Shown here one piece after another: positions 54,162 to 64,000 of a stretch of DNA of 64,000 nucleotides. Under the pieces are notes generated by a model. The model was not told where the DNA came from, did no database searches, and saw only the letters and a program-made list of their open reading frames with translations. The stretch's first letter is position 1. Every line of letters begins with the position of its first letter. The stretch covers positions 27,904,379 to 27,968,378 of the forward strand of contig JARZZO010000003.1 in the NCBI GenBank assembly GCA_030544215.1, given 5' to 3'. Origin of the DNA: Zantedeschia hybrid cultivar (lineage: Eukaryota; Streptophyta; Magnoliopsida; Alismatales; Araceae). A program made the translations under genes and the position numbers.

Positions 54162-56852
54162 AATTCTCTACAGGAGATATGTAATATCCTTTTAGCAGAT
54201 GTTCAATTATTAAATATAAAACAAGACATGGTCTTTTGTTCAAGTTTTAACTTCTATTAATTTTCGACGGACTATATAACCCTCAGTTATACAAAACGGG
54301 AGACGCCGACAGTCTCCTAGTGGGGATCAGAATCTCAATGACTTACAGTACAACCTTGTGAATAGCACACCAAACTATAATACAATCAAAGAGCACCCAT
54401 CTCATGGGACTTGCAACTCCTTGCAATATCTGATCATAGTTTCGGTTCCCAGAGATTTAATGGTCTTGTAGATAGCACAACAAACCACTAATTCTGGTCT
54501 AAGCTAACCATCGTTACGCGACGAGCATAAATTTGCATGCAGCCCTTGTGGATAGCACAACAATGCTATATAGTTCCTCTACTCCAATCATATAGGCATC
54601 TAATGCCATAGCCACAGTTTCTCCTCACAATTAAACAGGCCTTGTGGATAGCACAACAAACCTGTCTAAAGTGATTCGAATCCTATGACTATAATGATGA
54701 TGGACCACACGGTAAGTTCTTAACTACTAGCGTTATGGCTTAGAGTTTAGATGAGAGTATTTAGATAACTTTTATCTTGGTCTCTCCTAGGTAATAGTAT
54801 ATAAATATATCGTATATATTTACTAAATACTATACCTGCTTTGATTCATAATAAAAAAAAAAACAATGCATCTTATACATGTCATTACATGGATAGCACA
54901 GTGGGTTTGACTAGAGTCAATAGTCAAACGCACACAAAATCTAACATAACATTTATATCAGATAACCCTGTAAACACATAGACAAAAGATCTCTATCACA
55001 TTGCCTTCCTAGTTGCAGCTCTGGATCGTCATCGCTCCTTCCTCAGTTGCCTCGATCAGATTACAATAATTCTAGAATTACATGTAAATAGAAGAGGGCC
55101 TCATGGCGAGTACAAGAGAGAGGAAGGTAGAAGTACATCGGAGTTCGAGAGAGGGAGAGGTACGTAGACCTCTATTTATTAACAATTAATAAATGACCAT
55201 ACATCCACGATCCACACAATCCATTCATCACATGAATAATTAAATAAGTGCATATCTATGACCACGGTGTGTTTTAAACATTCCACACATGATTCAGCGC
55301 ATCACATGATTAAAATAAAATAGTTTTTCAAAATTAAATAATTTTGGCTTCCAAAAACTGGGATCCAATCAAAATTGGGATTTGAATTTCGAAAACGTTT
55401 TTAATCAATTTAACATGCAATCAAATCTAATTTAAAAGCATATAAAACACACATCACAGGTGCACACACTCCAAATTAATAATTCCATATTATTCCATGC
55501 AAATTAGAACACTTCTAATAATTAAACAATCTAACACTTATATTAAATGAAATTAATATTCTAACAATTAGAATATTAAAATTATTTACTAATCTAACTC
55601 TTAGATTAGTAGATTAAAATTAATATTTAATTTAACACTTAAATTAATAATCAACTTTAATTAGTCATTAACTATTAATCTAACTTTTAGACTAATTAAT
55701 TAATTAATGTTAATAACTAATTTAACTCTTAAATTGGTAATTAACACAAATTAATTATTTAACCACTAATCTAACTCTTAGATTATTGGATTAATATTAA
55801 TTATTAATTTAACTCTGAAACCAATAATTAATGACTCATTATTAAATCATTATATTAGTTAATTAAAATTAATCATCAATTTAATAATTAAACTAACAAT
55901 TAATTCCAATTAACTAATAATTACTAATTTAAATTAGTCTATTAAAATTAATTATTAATTTAACACTTAAATTAGTAACCAATTTGAATCAATTAACAGC
56001 TACTTGTTAATTTAATGATTCCAAAATCATTAATGGCTCAATTAAATAAAATTAGATAAAAAAATTTAAGTTCAAAACAATTTGAAATTTTAATTAAAAA
56101 TATAATTAAATTTTAATTGAGTCAATAAGGTTTAATAAGGAATTTAGGGGGCTTAATTAAACGGGTTTTAAAAGGGCAATAAAGCCCAGCCCATTAGGGC
56201 CAAGCTGGCCCGAGCCCTGTAGGGCCTGGGCCCTAAACAGGTGCGCCTGGGCTCGGTCCCGGTTTAGCCAGGGGCCCTGCCCAGCCGGACCGGCCCGTGA
56301 ACCAGCCCTTTACCTCCTGTAACCCGACGCCCAGTTGCAGAAACCCTAGGCTTTGCAGGTTGAAGGCTGGCGGTGCAGCACCGCCACCAACTGGCCCCCG
56401 GCGATGCTGCCGGTGCCGGTGAGCTCCCCGGCGCCGGTGTGGGCCCCTTTAATCTAAAAAGGGCTGCTGTCTTAATCCATACTTCACCATGGATTTCTAG
56501 TTTTCAAACCCTAAAATTAAGAAGATGAACCCCCGGAGCTCCTACAACGGCCTCTCCCGGTGGCGGCCTTCATGCCCGATGGACAGTGGGGACTATCCCT
56601 GGAGGATACAGAGTCTCAATCCTCCATCCCAACGCTTGGGAAGTCTAGATGAAGCCGTAAAAACCTCCCGTTCTTCATCACATGAAGAACTCCGAAAAAA
56701 CCCCAAAAATTCGATTTTGCAAGATCTAAATTAATCTCATTAATGGTGTTCATCGTATGAATATAGATCTAGCAAATAAACCGAATTCGTGCATGGAATA
56801 ATTTGTGGAAAAATTAAATTTGGAGACCGAAATGGGACGAGAAACAGTGGAA
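54162..56852 (-). other. Untranslated leader of Copia-F
   Basis: Same layout as Copia-B: GC-rich block (56460-56160), AT-rich hairpin array (about 55985-55515, at least eight stems such as TATTCTAA-CAA-TTAGAATA), then four constant-tip hairpins (54660-54350). The one at 54635-54665 has outer arms ACAGG and CCTGT. No gene seen. Confidence 0.75.
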
Positions 56853-56868
56853 CTTGGCTCTGATACCA
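56853..56868 (-). other. Primer binding site of Copia-F
   Basis: Minus-strand TGGTATCAGAGCCAAG, one base from the LTR; tRNA-Met type. Confidence 0.9.
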
Positions 56869-56869
56869 C

Positions 56870-58427
56870 TGTTGGGTTCTCTGGTTTCTCCAGATCTCCC
56901 ACATAGCGGAAATAAAAATAAAAATGGAGATCTGTTCCCATTTCGAAAAATCTAAAACCATATTATCGGATAATCGGTTCTTACCGTATGCGGATTTGAA
57001 TCCGTAATCGTTCGGTTCCGTCGGAGCGACACCGTAAGCCGCGCAAGCGTTCGTCCTGTAGCGGAGTCCACGCAATCCTCCTCGCGACGGATATCCTCAT
57101 ATTCCTCGTTCTTCGCAGCCACGAAACCTCCGCCGGTCGCCGCAACGATTGCCCCAACGTACGGACGATTTCCTGTCGAACGGGAGTCGGAGAAGCGACA
57201 GAGCAGATCCGGGGATCCGGATCTTGCCTGGTGGGCCAGAGACAGAAAGGAAGAGAGGAGGGGTGGCTAGGGTTAGCAGCAGCTTGGCCTGTACAGCCCG
57301 TTCGCTACATTTTATACTAACCGTGCGGTTTTTCATAAAAACCCCCGGTTTATATAAAACCCACTTATTTATCCATCGTCTTGAGAATCATTTGCGTGTG
57401 ACCCTCTAGGCCCAATTACCAGTCCAGTTAATAGACCAATAAACCCAGTAACTCCTTACTGGCTTTATTAATCAATTAATAACTCTTTATTAATTAATTA
57501 ATCAATCGAATTGATGTCGCACATCGAATTTGACTGGGCCTCCGATCACGTTGGGTGCCAAACAACACCGCGTAAACCCGGAAGGTATCGCGGTTAAGTA
57601 ACCCACTCTTAGAACCTTTCAGCCAACAATTACCTCGTAGATATAATCCTTCATTCGTACAATGCTCTCGAGTCAACTCAGGGTATGGCGTGTTGTCAAC
57701 CCCTAACCGGTCGACTCACTTGGATTGGATGCCGCTGATGAATATTGGAAAACTCATTTCCCGATATTATCGTCCGCCCTGGCCAGGGACTTCCGCGCAT
57801 CCTTCCTAGAGCATTCTCCCTCTAAGTACCGAGAGCGAATGATTCCTTATTGACGCACAATTCCCTTCGACAGTATTCTGCTGTACCCAATCCTTGGCTG
57901 TTTAGAATCCCGTGGTTAGAGATTCATAAACCAAGGTCAAAGCACAGAAGTCCACCGACAAGGTATCCTTGGTGTCTCAGGTCTAAAGACCATCCACGCA
58001 ACTGTGACAATAGAATCAAGCTGGTTGACACTGAGGTACACTACCATCCAACGATTCAGTCGGATCAGTTCAGTGAACTCATTCTCCAATGAGAACCTAT
58101 AGATTCGCCTTAGTGTCTCCACACAAGTGACTATGCGATCAGTCACCCTCATCGTATGAGTAGAAGTAATCTGTACTAGTCTAATCGGATATCCGATGTC
58201 CTTCTCGGATATCCTCCGACTAGGAACAATTAAAAATGTGTGTTTAAGTGATCAGTCTTACTAGTATGATCTCATTATAATCTGATCACTATCGCACATA
58301 TTCACAGACTTCATTATGAGACGATATTTAATATGATTTACACATAATGAATATTATGTCATTATAATAATAAATATGAACGAGATTTACATAGTCAGAT
58401 TGGCTTGTAGGCCACCTAAGACTAACA
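56870..58427 (-). repeat. Copia-F 5' LTR
   Basis: 1558 bp, TG...CA on the minus strand, closely like the Copia-B LTR. The U3 hairpin with arms GGATATCCGA and TCGGATATCC is at about 58187-58214. Confidence 0.92.
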
Positions 58428-58432
58428 GTGGC

Positions 58433-59560
58433 TAGGGGAAGCAAAACCACCTAGAGTTAGACAGGCCGGAGTAGCCAATGTGCTATCCGAGGGGTTGTTG
58501 TTTGGTCCCAGCGGGTCGATGTTTTCCTAGTTTGTTATGGTAGTTTCCGACGCGTTTCTTACTGTGGAGCCTGGTTTGGTGCTGCTGGAGTTTACCCTTT
58601 CACCACTGGGCCTAATGTAACCTGAGATATCGAGGTTACGAGTGGTACCCTTCGCCCTTTGGCCTGTTGTGATCCAGGAGGTTAGGGTTATGGGTAGTCC
58701 CTATAGCTTCGGCTTGAGGGGGTTTTGCCGGTCCCCAGGGCCCTCTTGAAGCGCCTAGGCCTGGCGTTGAGGGAAGTCCGATCGATAGGACAATGGTCTA
58801 GATTGCTTGTGTGCACATGTGACTAGGTGGTGGTGGTTCACTAGTCCTAGTTAGTCCTAGTTTAACTCACTGCCTCACCCTATAGTGTCCGGAACATCGT
58901 AGGGGTGGACAGGCGTGGGTGTTGGGGGTGTTGCGAGGCGTCGTTTATATGCGTTCGGCAGTGTGGTTTGTGTGTTTAGCCGGATCTTTGGTTACGAACT
59001 GTGGTGTTGAGTTGGGTTACTTGAATTGCTTAGATCTGTGCCTGTTGCATTATGGATGCATATGTCTCATATCAGAATTTGGGAACTGAGTTTACTACTT
59101 TACTTAAATTGCCTTCATTTTGTATTGCTGCACTTGTGGGTGTATGTGTGGGAGGCAGGGATCGGGTAATCCCTATTGAGCCCAATTTTGGTGTGGCTCA
59201 CTCCCTGCGGTTTCAGGTGTTGACTTCCCGACGAGTGTTGGCGTGTGGTGTTCTCCTTGGTGTATAGGCCAGCAGCTATCTTGGTTTCAGGATATGCCCC
59301 GATGTTGTTGTACTTTTCTTCTACTATACTTATTTAATTCCTTGGACCTTGTAATTATTGTTGGATTGTATACAGACATTATTATTTTACTTCCTACGCA
59401 CTTGTACTTTCTTTGAAGTCCGTGACATTGTTATATTTAGCCTTATTTAACACTTACTTCGCCAGACGTGTCGTTTGAGATCCGGGTGTGAACCCGTAGA
59501 TAATGATCCGATACCCATTTAGTAATCGGGTCTCCGATTATAGTGTGGCGGGTCATTACA
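58433..59560 (+). repeat. Element E 5' LTR, second piece
   Basis: Continues the LTR after the Copia-F insertion and ends TTACA two bases before a primer site. No gene; the frame at 59052-59267 has no recognisable domain. There is no complete 3' partner to test it against. Confidence 0.75.
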
Positions 59561-59562
59561 GA

Positions 59563-59574
59563 TGGTATCAGAGC
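59563..59574 (+). other. Primer binding site of element E
   Basis: TGGTATCAGAGC, the tRNA-Met-type core, two bases after the LTR. Confidence 0.88.
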
Positions 59575-59714
59575 TCAATCTGGTCGAGTATGTGATAAAC
59601 TAGGTTAGATATCATAGTCCAACAATAAGTACGAGTCTGTACGGGCGATCGTTGCTGGCATAGATTAATAGGTTTTGACGTTCTTGTTTCGATTTTCGTG
59701 TTTATAGAGTAGTG

Positions 59715-60730
59715 ATGGCACCAAAGAGGAGAGTTATGTTGGTTCGTAGTACGAGAGCTGATGATGGTAGTTCGGGGGCAGATGGGCATAATGTGGATCG
59801 TTTCATGGAGGCTATGATTGGGACAATGTCTAGATACCAACCGAGAGATGGTAGTGAGGGATCCAACTCCCGAGGTGGTCAGTCCACGGTGATGGAACGG
59901 TTCTTGAAGTTGAAGACCCCTTCTTTCACGGGTCAACCTGTCCTAGATGAGGCAGCTCATTGGATTAAAGAGGTGGAGAAAGCATTCGATGTTCTTGAGT
60001 GTGCTAAGAATGACAAGACTTCGTTGGCAACCTATTTGTTGAAAGACGATGCCTATGATTGGTGGGTTACCATCAAGAGAATGTTGTTTTCGGATAGGTC
60101 CTTGAGAGAGATTCCTTGGAAGGTATTCGTGAGAGAGTTTAGTGGATTGTACTTTTCGAGGCATGTTCGGAAGGCCAAGGAAAGGGAGTTATGGAATTGG
60201 TGCAGAGTGATATGTCAGTTCTAGAATATCAGATGAAGTTTGTGGCTCTCGGAAGGTTCGTTCCGTACATATCTGAGCATGAGGAATGTCGAACAGAGAG
60301 ATTTATGGCTGGACTCCGGTACGATCTGAGGGGAATGGTGGCATCTCATTGTTGTAGTGATCTTGCATCAGCAGTTCAGTGCGCAGCAGCAGTGGAGACT
60401 CAGTTACAACAAATGGCGAAAGAGTTTGAGTGGTTAGCACGAGGGTAGCAACAAAGCAAGAACAAATCGGCGATTCTTCGACAAATGGTTCAAGTTCCTT
60501 TGGGTCCAAGTTCCAAGGGTTGCTTTTTGACGAGGACGAAGACGGCTCGGTTCGGCAGATGTAGACTGTGGCTAGCAGACAGTAGGAAACGGGAAATGAT
60601 GTGGCATATCATTGTCCCCGTTGTGGTAGATAGCATGGTGATCTAATATGTCCATTGGTCACTGGTAGCTGTTTTGGCTGTGGTAAGAAGGGACATCTTG
60701 TGAGGAACTGTCCCTCGAAGAATAGGATAG
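59715..60730 (+). pseudogene. Element E Gag
   Basis: ATG at 59715 (MAPKRRVMLVRS). The Ty3-type Gag core is clear: FLKLKTPSFTGQPV, EAAHWIKEVEKAFDVL, ATYLLKDDAYDWW, then after a frameshift near 60200 EYQMKFVALGRFVPYI and ERFMAGLRYDLRG. In a third frame are two zinc knuckles at about 60613-60711 (second one CFGCGKKGHLVRNC), the first with an internal TAG. Sequence type points to a Tekay/Del-like chromovirus. Capsid and RNA binding are the expected roles; this copy cannot make an intact protein. Confidence 0.87.
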
Positions 60731-61142
60731 GTCAGGATCCGAGTAGTCAGAAGAAGCCGAGGACCTAGAGCGGTGTTGTTTGTTCTCTTAGAAGAGGTCC
60801 GAGATGCTGGACTAGATGAACACTTTTGTCTTATCTTTTAGGTTGTAGTTGTGAGCTCTTATGGCACTTTTTATGTATTTTGGACATGGTGGAGAATCAA
60901 TTTTGTAATATGTGCCTCGTAAGGCTAATGAATGGTTGTATTAGTCCATCCGTATTGGCAGAATCGTAGAACCTGGTTAGCCTAGTGTTGATGAGATCGA
61001 CCGACTATACGGAGCCCCGTGGAGGAGTGTAATCAGTGAGGGCGATTGATGTGATCCGTGTTACCGGTGTGGAATTGTCGACAATGGTTGTCGTTCGAGC
61101 AGTTACAATTTCGAGGTCGAAATTTTCTTAAGGGGGGGAGTA
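60731..61142 (+). other. Element E internal 3' region with purine tract
   Basis: Nothing like protease or pol is visible. The tract AAGGGGGGGAG at 61130-61140, after CGAGGTCGAAATTTTC, is the usual chromovirus end before the 3' LTR. Confidence 0.75.
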
Positions 61143-61643
61143 TGTCAGGAATGAGGTTTTAGATACAGTTATCGGGGCGGTTTTGGAGCCAGACCCCTTG
61201 GTTTGGGCCCCGGTGGGTCAGGGGTGTGCCTTCTAAACGATGTCTGGGGTGCACGACGCCTTTAGAATGGCGTCGGGATGTACGGACGCCATTTAGGTAG
61301 CTTGATGTTGTGCCGCGTGAACGGGCATTGGGGCACGTGTGTACGGCCCCGGTCATATCGTCTAAATGGCGTCTTGAATAGACGACACGATTCAGACATT
61401 CTGTCAGAGTACACCCCGACGTGTCACTTGAATGGTGTCTGTCGAGGACGACTCGATTTCATCTGTTTCAGTTTGACAGCCAGAACCTTCCCTCCTTTCT
61501 CTCATTCTCTGCTTCTCACTCTCTCTCTTCCCTCTCTCCGATCCCTTCCGTTTCCCCCTTTCCTTTCTCCTTCCCCTTCTTCCTCTTCCACCACTCCAAC
61601 ACCTCTCTACCTCTCACCACTACCACCACCTCCTCCGCGACAC
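61143..61643 (+). repeat. Element E 3' LTR, truncated
   Basis: Matches 35953-36440, including the CT-rich segment, then stops at about 61643. Confidence 0.87.
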
Positions 61644-62392
61644 TTAGAACATGCTTTCTACCCTAAAAGCACCAACACATATTTCATACTTTTAAAGTGG
61701 GAAAATCATGGTTTTAAACAAAACACTGCGAGGATCGTCACCTTACCGGTTACTTGAACTCCTTTGTGCTCCTAGCTGCCGAACCGCCATGCCACAAGCC
61801 GCCGCCGGTACTGCCATAGACACCGTCACTCCACCAAGACGTCGGCCGCCGTCCGGAGAGAGATGCACCGTAGAGGAGATGGTGGTGGAAGTTAGGGGGG
61901 TCAATGGAGTGGAGGGAAAGGGGAAATGGGGAGAGGAAAGGAAGGAGATGGGGGAAGGGGATGGGAATGGGTCGGAGAGAGGGAGGAGAGAGAAGAGGAT
62001 GAGAGAAATGAGGGAAAGGAGGAAGAGTTCGCGGGGTCAAACCGAAACTAGCTAAAATACATCGCCCAAGACCGACGCCAATCAGACGACAAGACGGGTT
62101 CATACACTGATATACCAAGGCCGTACTATAAATGGCGTCGACCAGCAAGACGCCATTCAGACGATAAGACCGGGGCCGTACTCTCGCGGCCCGAAACTGG
62201 CCCACGTGATGCCCACGTGACACCCACGTGACATATTCTAAAATGCGTCCCCCTAACCGGACACCATTTGAACCGCGTCGAGCAAGCTCGACGTGAAAAA
62301 GAATCCATACCTTAGCCCCACAAGGGCCCAAATCAAAGGATCCGACACCGAAACCGACCCGATAAACGGATCCGAAATCTCAGTCCTTACAC
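61644..62392 (-). repeat. Inverted copy of an element E-type LTR
   Basis: On the minus strand it starts TGTAAGGACTGAG at 62392 and runs through the same CT-rich region and the GACGGTGTCTA segment seen at 36480 before ending against the plus-strand LTR. It carries GCGTC hairpins (62130-62158 with arms AAATGGCGTC and GACGCCATTC). It is more diverged than 61143-61643. Confidence 0.8.
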
Positions 62393-62887
62393 ATCCAAAG
62401 AGTTAAAAACCCTTCCAACTATGGGAAACGGATAATCTCGGCCGAAACATGCTTATCAATAAATCCTCTAAAATGCGTCGTCCATCAGCGACACCATTTG
62501 GCTAATTAAAGGGGCCAAAATTGAAAGAAAATCTGGAAGAAAACTGTAGAAAATTAGGAAACTTAAAAGGCATCGTTCGTGCGAGCCGTCATTTAGATAA
62601 TTAGAAAATTAACTCGAATTTAAGTTGAAAATCTAGATAGATTAGGGAACCTAAATGACGTCGTCCATGGGCGACGTCATTTAACTTAATCTATCTAGAT
62701 TTAGGAATTTAAGTCCGAATTGATTTTACTAGAAATCTAAAAGGCGTCCGCCATGGCCGACGTCAATTAACGAAAATATCAAAAAATCAATAAGAATGAA
62801 CTAATGATTAAAAACCAGACCATTTCATACCATTATAATTGTGACATTAAATTTGCTCAATATGAGGTTAAAATTAGATTGTCTACA
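62393..62887 (-). repeat. Tat-type LTR fragment
   Basis: On the minus strand it begins TGTAGACAATC at 62887, like the Tat-G LTR. It holds four 30-nt hairpins, among them 62653-62682 with perfect 10-bp arms AAATGACGTC and GACGTCATTT. The rest of this LTR is missing. Confidence 0.72.
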
Positions 62888-64000
62888 CTTGTGGTTGTAC
62901 CTTTTGGAGGTCAAAGTCCAATGTTCCTTCCTAAGGGGAGAGGGTCTGTCGAGAACAAGAGGTTATGCCTACTATAAGTTAGAGTCTACTGTTCCTTCCT
63001 AAGAGGAGAGAGCCTATTGTATCGGACGTGAGAATCTAGTGTTGTTTTACTTCCTAAGAGGAGAGGGCATATCGTGGATAGGAGGTGAACCTAGCAGGAG
63101 GTTGGAATCCGATGTGTGAAGCTTACAGGAGGTTGGAATCCTTTGTAACTGTTGTGCTAGTAGAAATCTCAAGCATTCACTTAAGGACAAGATGCAGGCT
63201 TATAGACAGAACTAGGATAAATCTATTGTACATACCCTTTGTGCGATTGTTGCCTTGTTTCGCTCTCCATTCTTACTTAATTTGTGCATTCTTATTAACT
63301 TGTTGCACTTGATTTTAGTTAGCTATCACTTTTTTTATTTTGTCATTCACCCCTTGGCCTGGGCAACAATTTGGTTGAGTTTGGAATTGTATATATCAAA
63401 AAAGTCAACTAAATCAATGCAAATGATCGATCGAATTTAGTCTTTCGGCTTAGAATAATAGTCAACAGAAAAGGTCAATTGATGCCCTATAACCATTGAT
63501 TGATTCCATCTAGAAAGCCTTATTTAATATATTTTGCCCCTTTTGATTAAACGTTATTCCAGTAAGTTACTATATGTGATGCCCAGTTACTTTATCGTCT
63601 GGAACGTTATACTATGTCTATATCATGTTGAAAGTTTATTTATAATTATTTGATATTTAATCCATGGAAAGGGCAAAATTGAGAAGAATGACATAAAATC
63701 ATGGATTCTAATTCTATGCCATTAGACAAGTTTTATACACTTGTTAGACTTGAACAAGTCACTTCTAGATTGTTCTGCATGATTAAATAACATTTTCTAA
63801 GCCTCCATGTGATTTAAATAATATTAAATGTATTTAACCATATTTGACAAACTACAGTGACATGTTTAATTGTAGTTGGATGTATGGAATCAATATATGA
63901 TGGGCATTGATATTGTAAAGAGAGTGTTTGTGGACCAATTCTATTTAACCATATTTAACACCAATTTACTTTGTTTTGGTTTCTATTTGTCACTCCTTAA
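62888..64000. other. Unassigned sequence, possible old LTR end
   Basis: The first 480 bp contain three spaced copies of TTCCTTCCTAAGAGGAGAG (about 62925, 62993 and 63050), two of AGGAGGTTGGAATCC, and end near 63366 with CATTCACCCC and GGCAACA, which resembles the end of a Copia LTR of the SIRE type; that is a weak call. From 63367 to the window end the sequence is AT-rich with no gene, repeat or domain that I can recognise. Confidence 0.35.

Larger units (their letters stand above)
37307..58427 (-). mobile_element. Copia-F: Copia element in the element E LTR
   Basis: Minus strand. The target duplication GTGGC is perfect (37302-37306 and 58428-58432). The 5' LTR is 56870-58427. The 3' LTR is in three pieces (37307-37473, 47973-48581, 51708-51849) because Tat-G and solo LTR H inserted into it. 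Its proximal end and all of RNase H plus part of RT are lost in a deletion joining LTR to RT at about 51849. The gag deletion matches that of Copia-B. Confidence 0.92.
35953..61643 (+). mobile_element. Element E: gag-only chromovirus-like Ty3/Gypsy element
   Basis: The 5' LTR is in two pieces, 35953-37306 and 58433-59560, split by Copia-F; together they make 2482 bp. Primer site 59563, gag 59715-60730, purine tract 61130-61140 and a 3' LTR starting TGTCAGGAATGAG at 61143 follow. There is no protease, RT or integrase between gag and the purine tract. This matches the published idea of non-autonomous terminal-repeat elements with only a GAG domain (TR-GAG). The 3' LTR is cut short at 61643. Confidence 0.85.

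Noticed and set aside
59052..59267. 71-codon open frame
   Set aside because: No domain, no partner, and it lies inside the element E LTR.

Overview
This window is plant nuclear DNA made almost entirely of nested LTR retrotransposons. Their protein domains (Copia; Ty3/Gypsy of the Tat lineage with a second RNase H; a chromovirus-type Gag element) are typical of seed plants, and I take the source to be a large, repeat-rich angiosperm genome. I found no host protein gene, rRNA or tRNA gene. The species cannot be named from the sequence alone.

Left half (1-30017). A minus-strand Copia element (Copia-B) runs off the left edge and ends at 30017. Its 3' LTR was split by a plus-strand Copia element (Copia-A, 395-21474). 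Copia-A's pol was in turn split by a minus-strand Tat element (Tat-C, 6399-18049; identical-length 829-bp LTRs and a perfect GATAT target duplication). Tat-C also carries a plus-strand, spliced antisense gene with its own TATA box and a 69-bp minisatellite.

Middle (30018-35952). An old Tat-type gag remnant is followed by the 5' LTR and leader of a third Copia element, Copia-D.

Right half (35953-64000). A chromovirus-like element with long LTRs and gag but no pol (element E) cuts Copia-D. Its 5' LTR holds a minus-strand Copia element (Copia-F, 37307-58427, target duplication GTGGC). The 3' LTR of Copia-F holds a Tat element with long open gag-pro and pol frames (Tat-G, 37474-47972) and a solo LTR (H), which is itself split by another solo LTR (I). 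After E the 3' LTR is broken and fused to an inverted LTR copy, then a Tat LTR fragment, then about 1.1 kb of unassigned sequence.

The most unusual content is structural. The Copia elements share three sets of short inverted repeats whose arms differ in sequence but remain complementary: U3 hairpins, a leader array of AT-rich stems with an NTG loop, and leader hairpins with a constant tip and variable outer stems. The Gypsy elements independently carry about twenty 30-nt hairpins with a GCGTC/GACGC core, shared between Tat and chromovirus-type LTRs. Two Copia elements also share the same large gag deletion, pointing to a gag-deficient subfamily moved in trans. All calls come from reading the sequence; no alignment or folding program was run.
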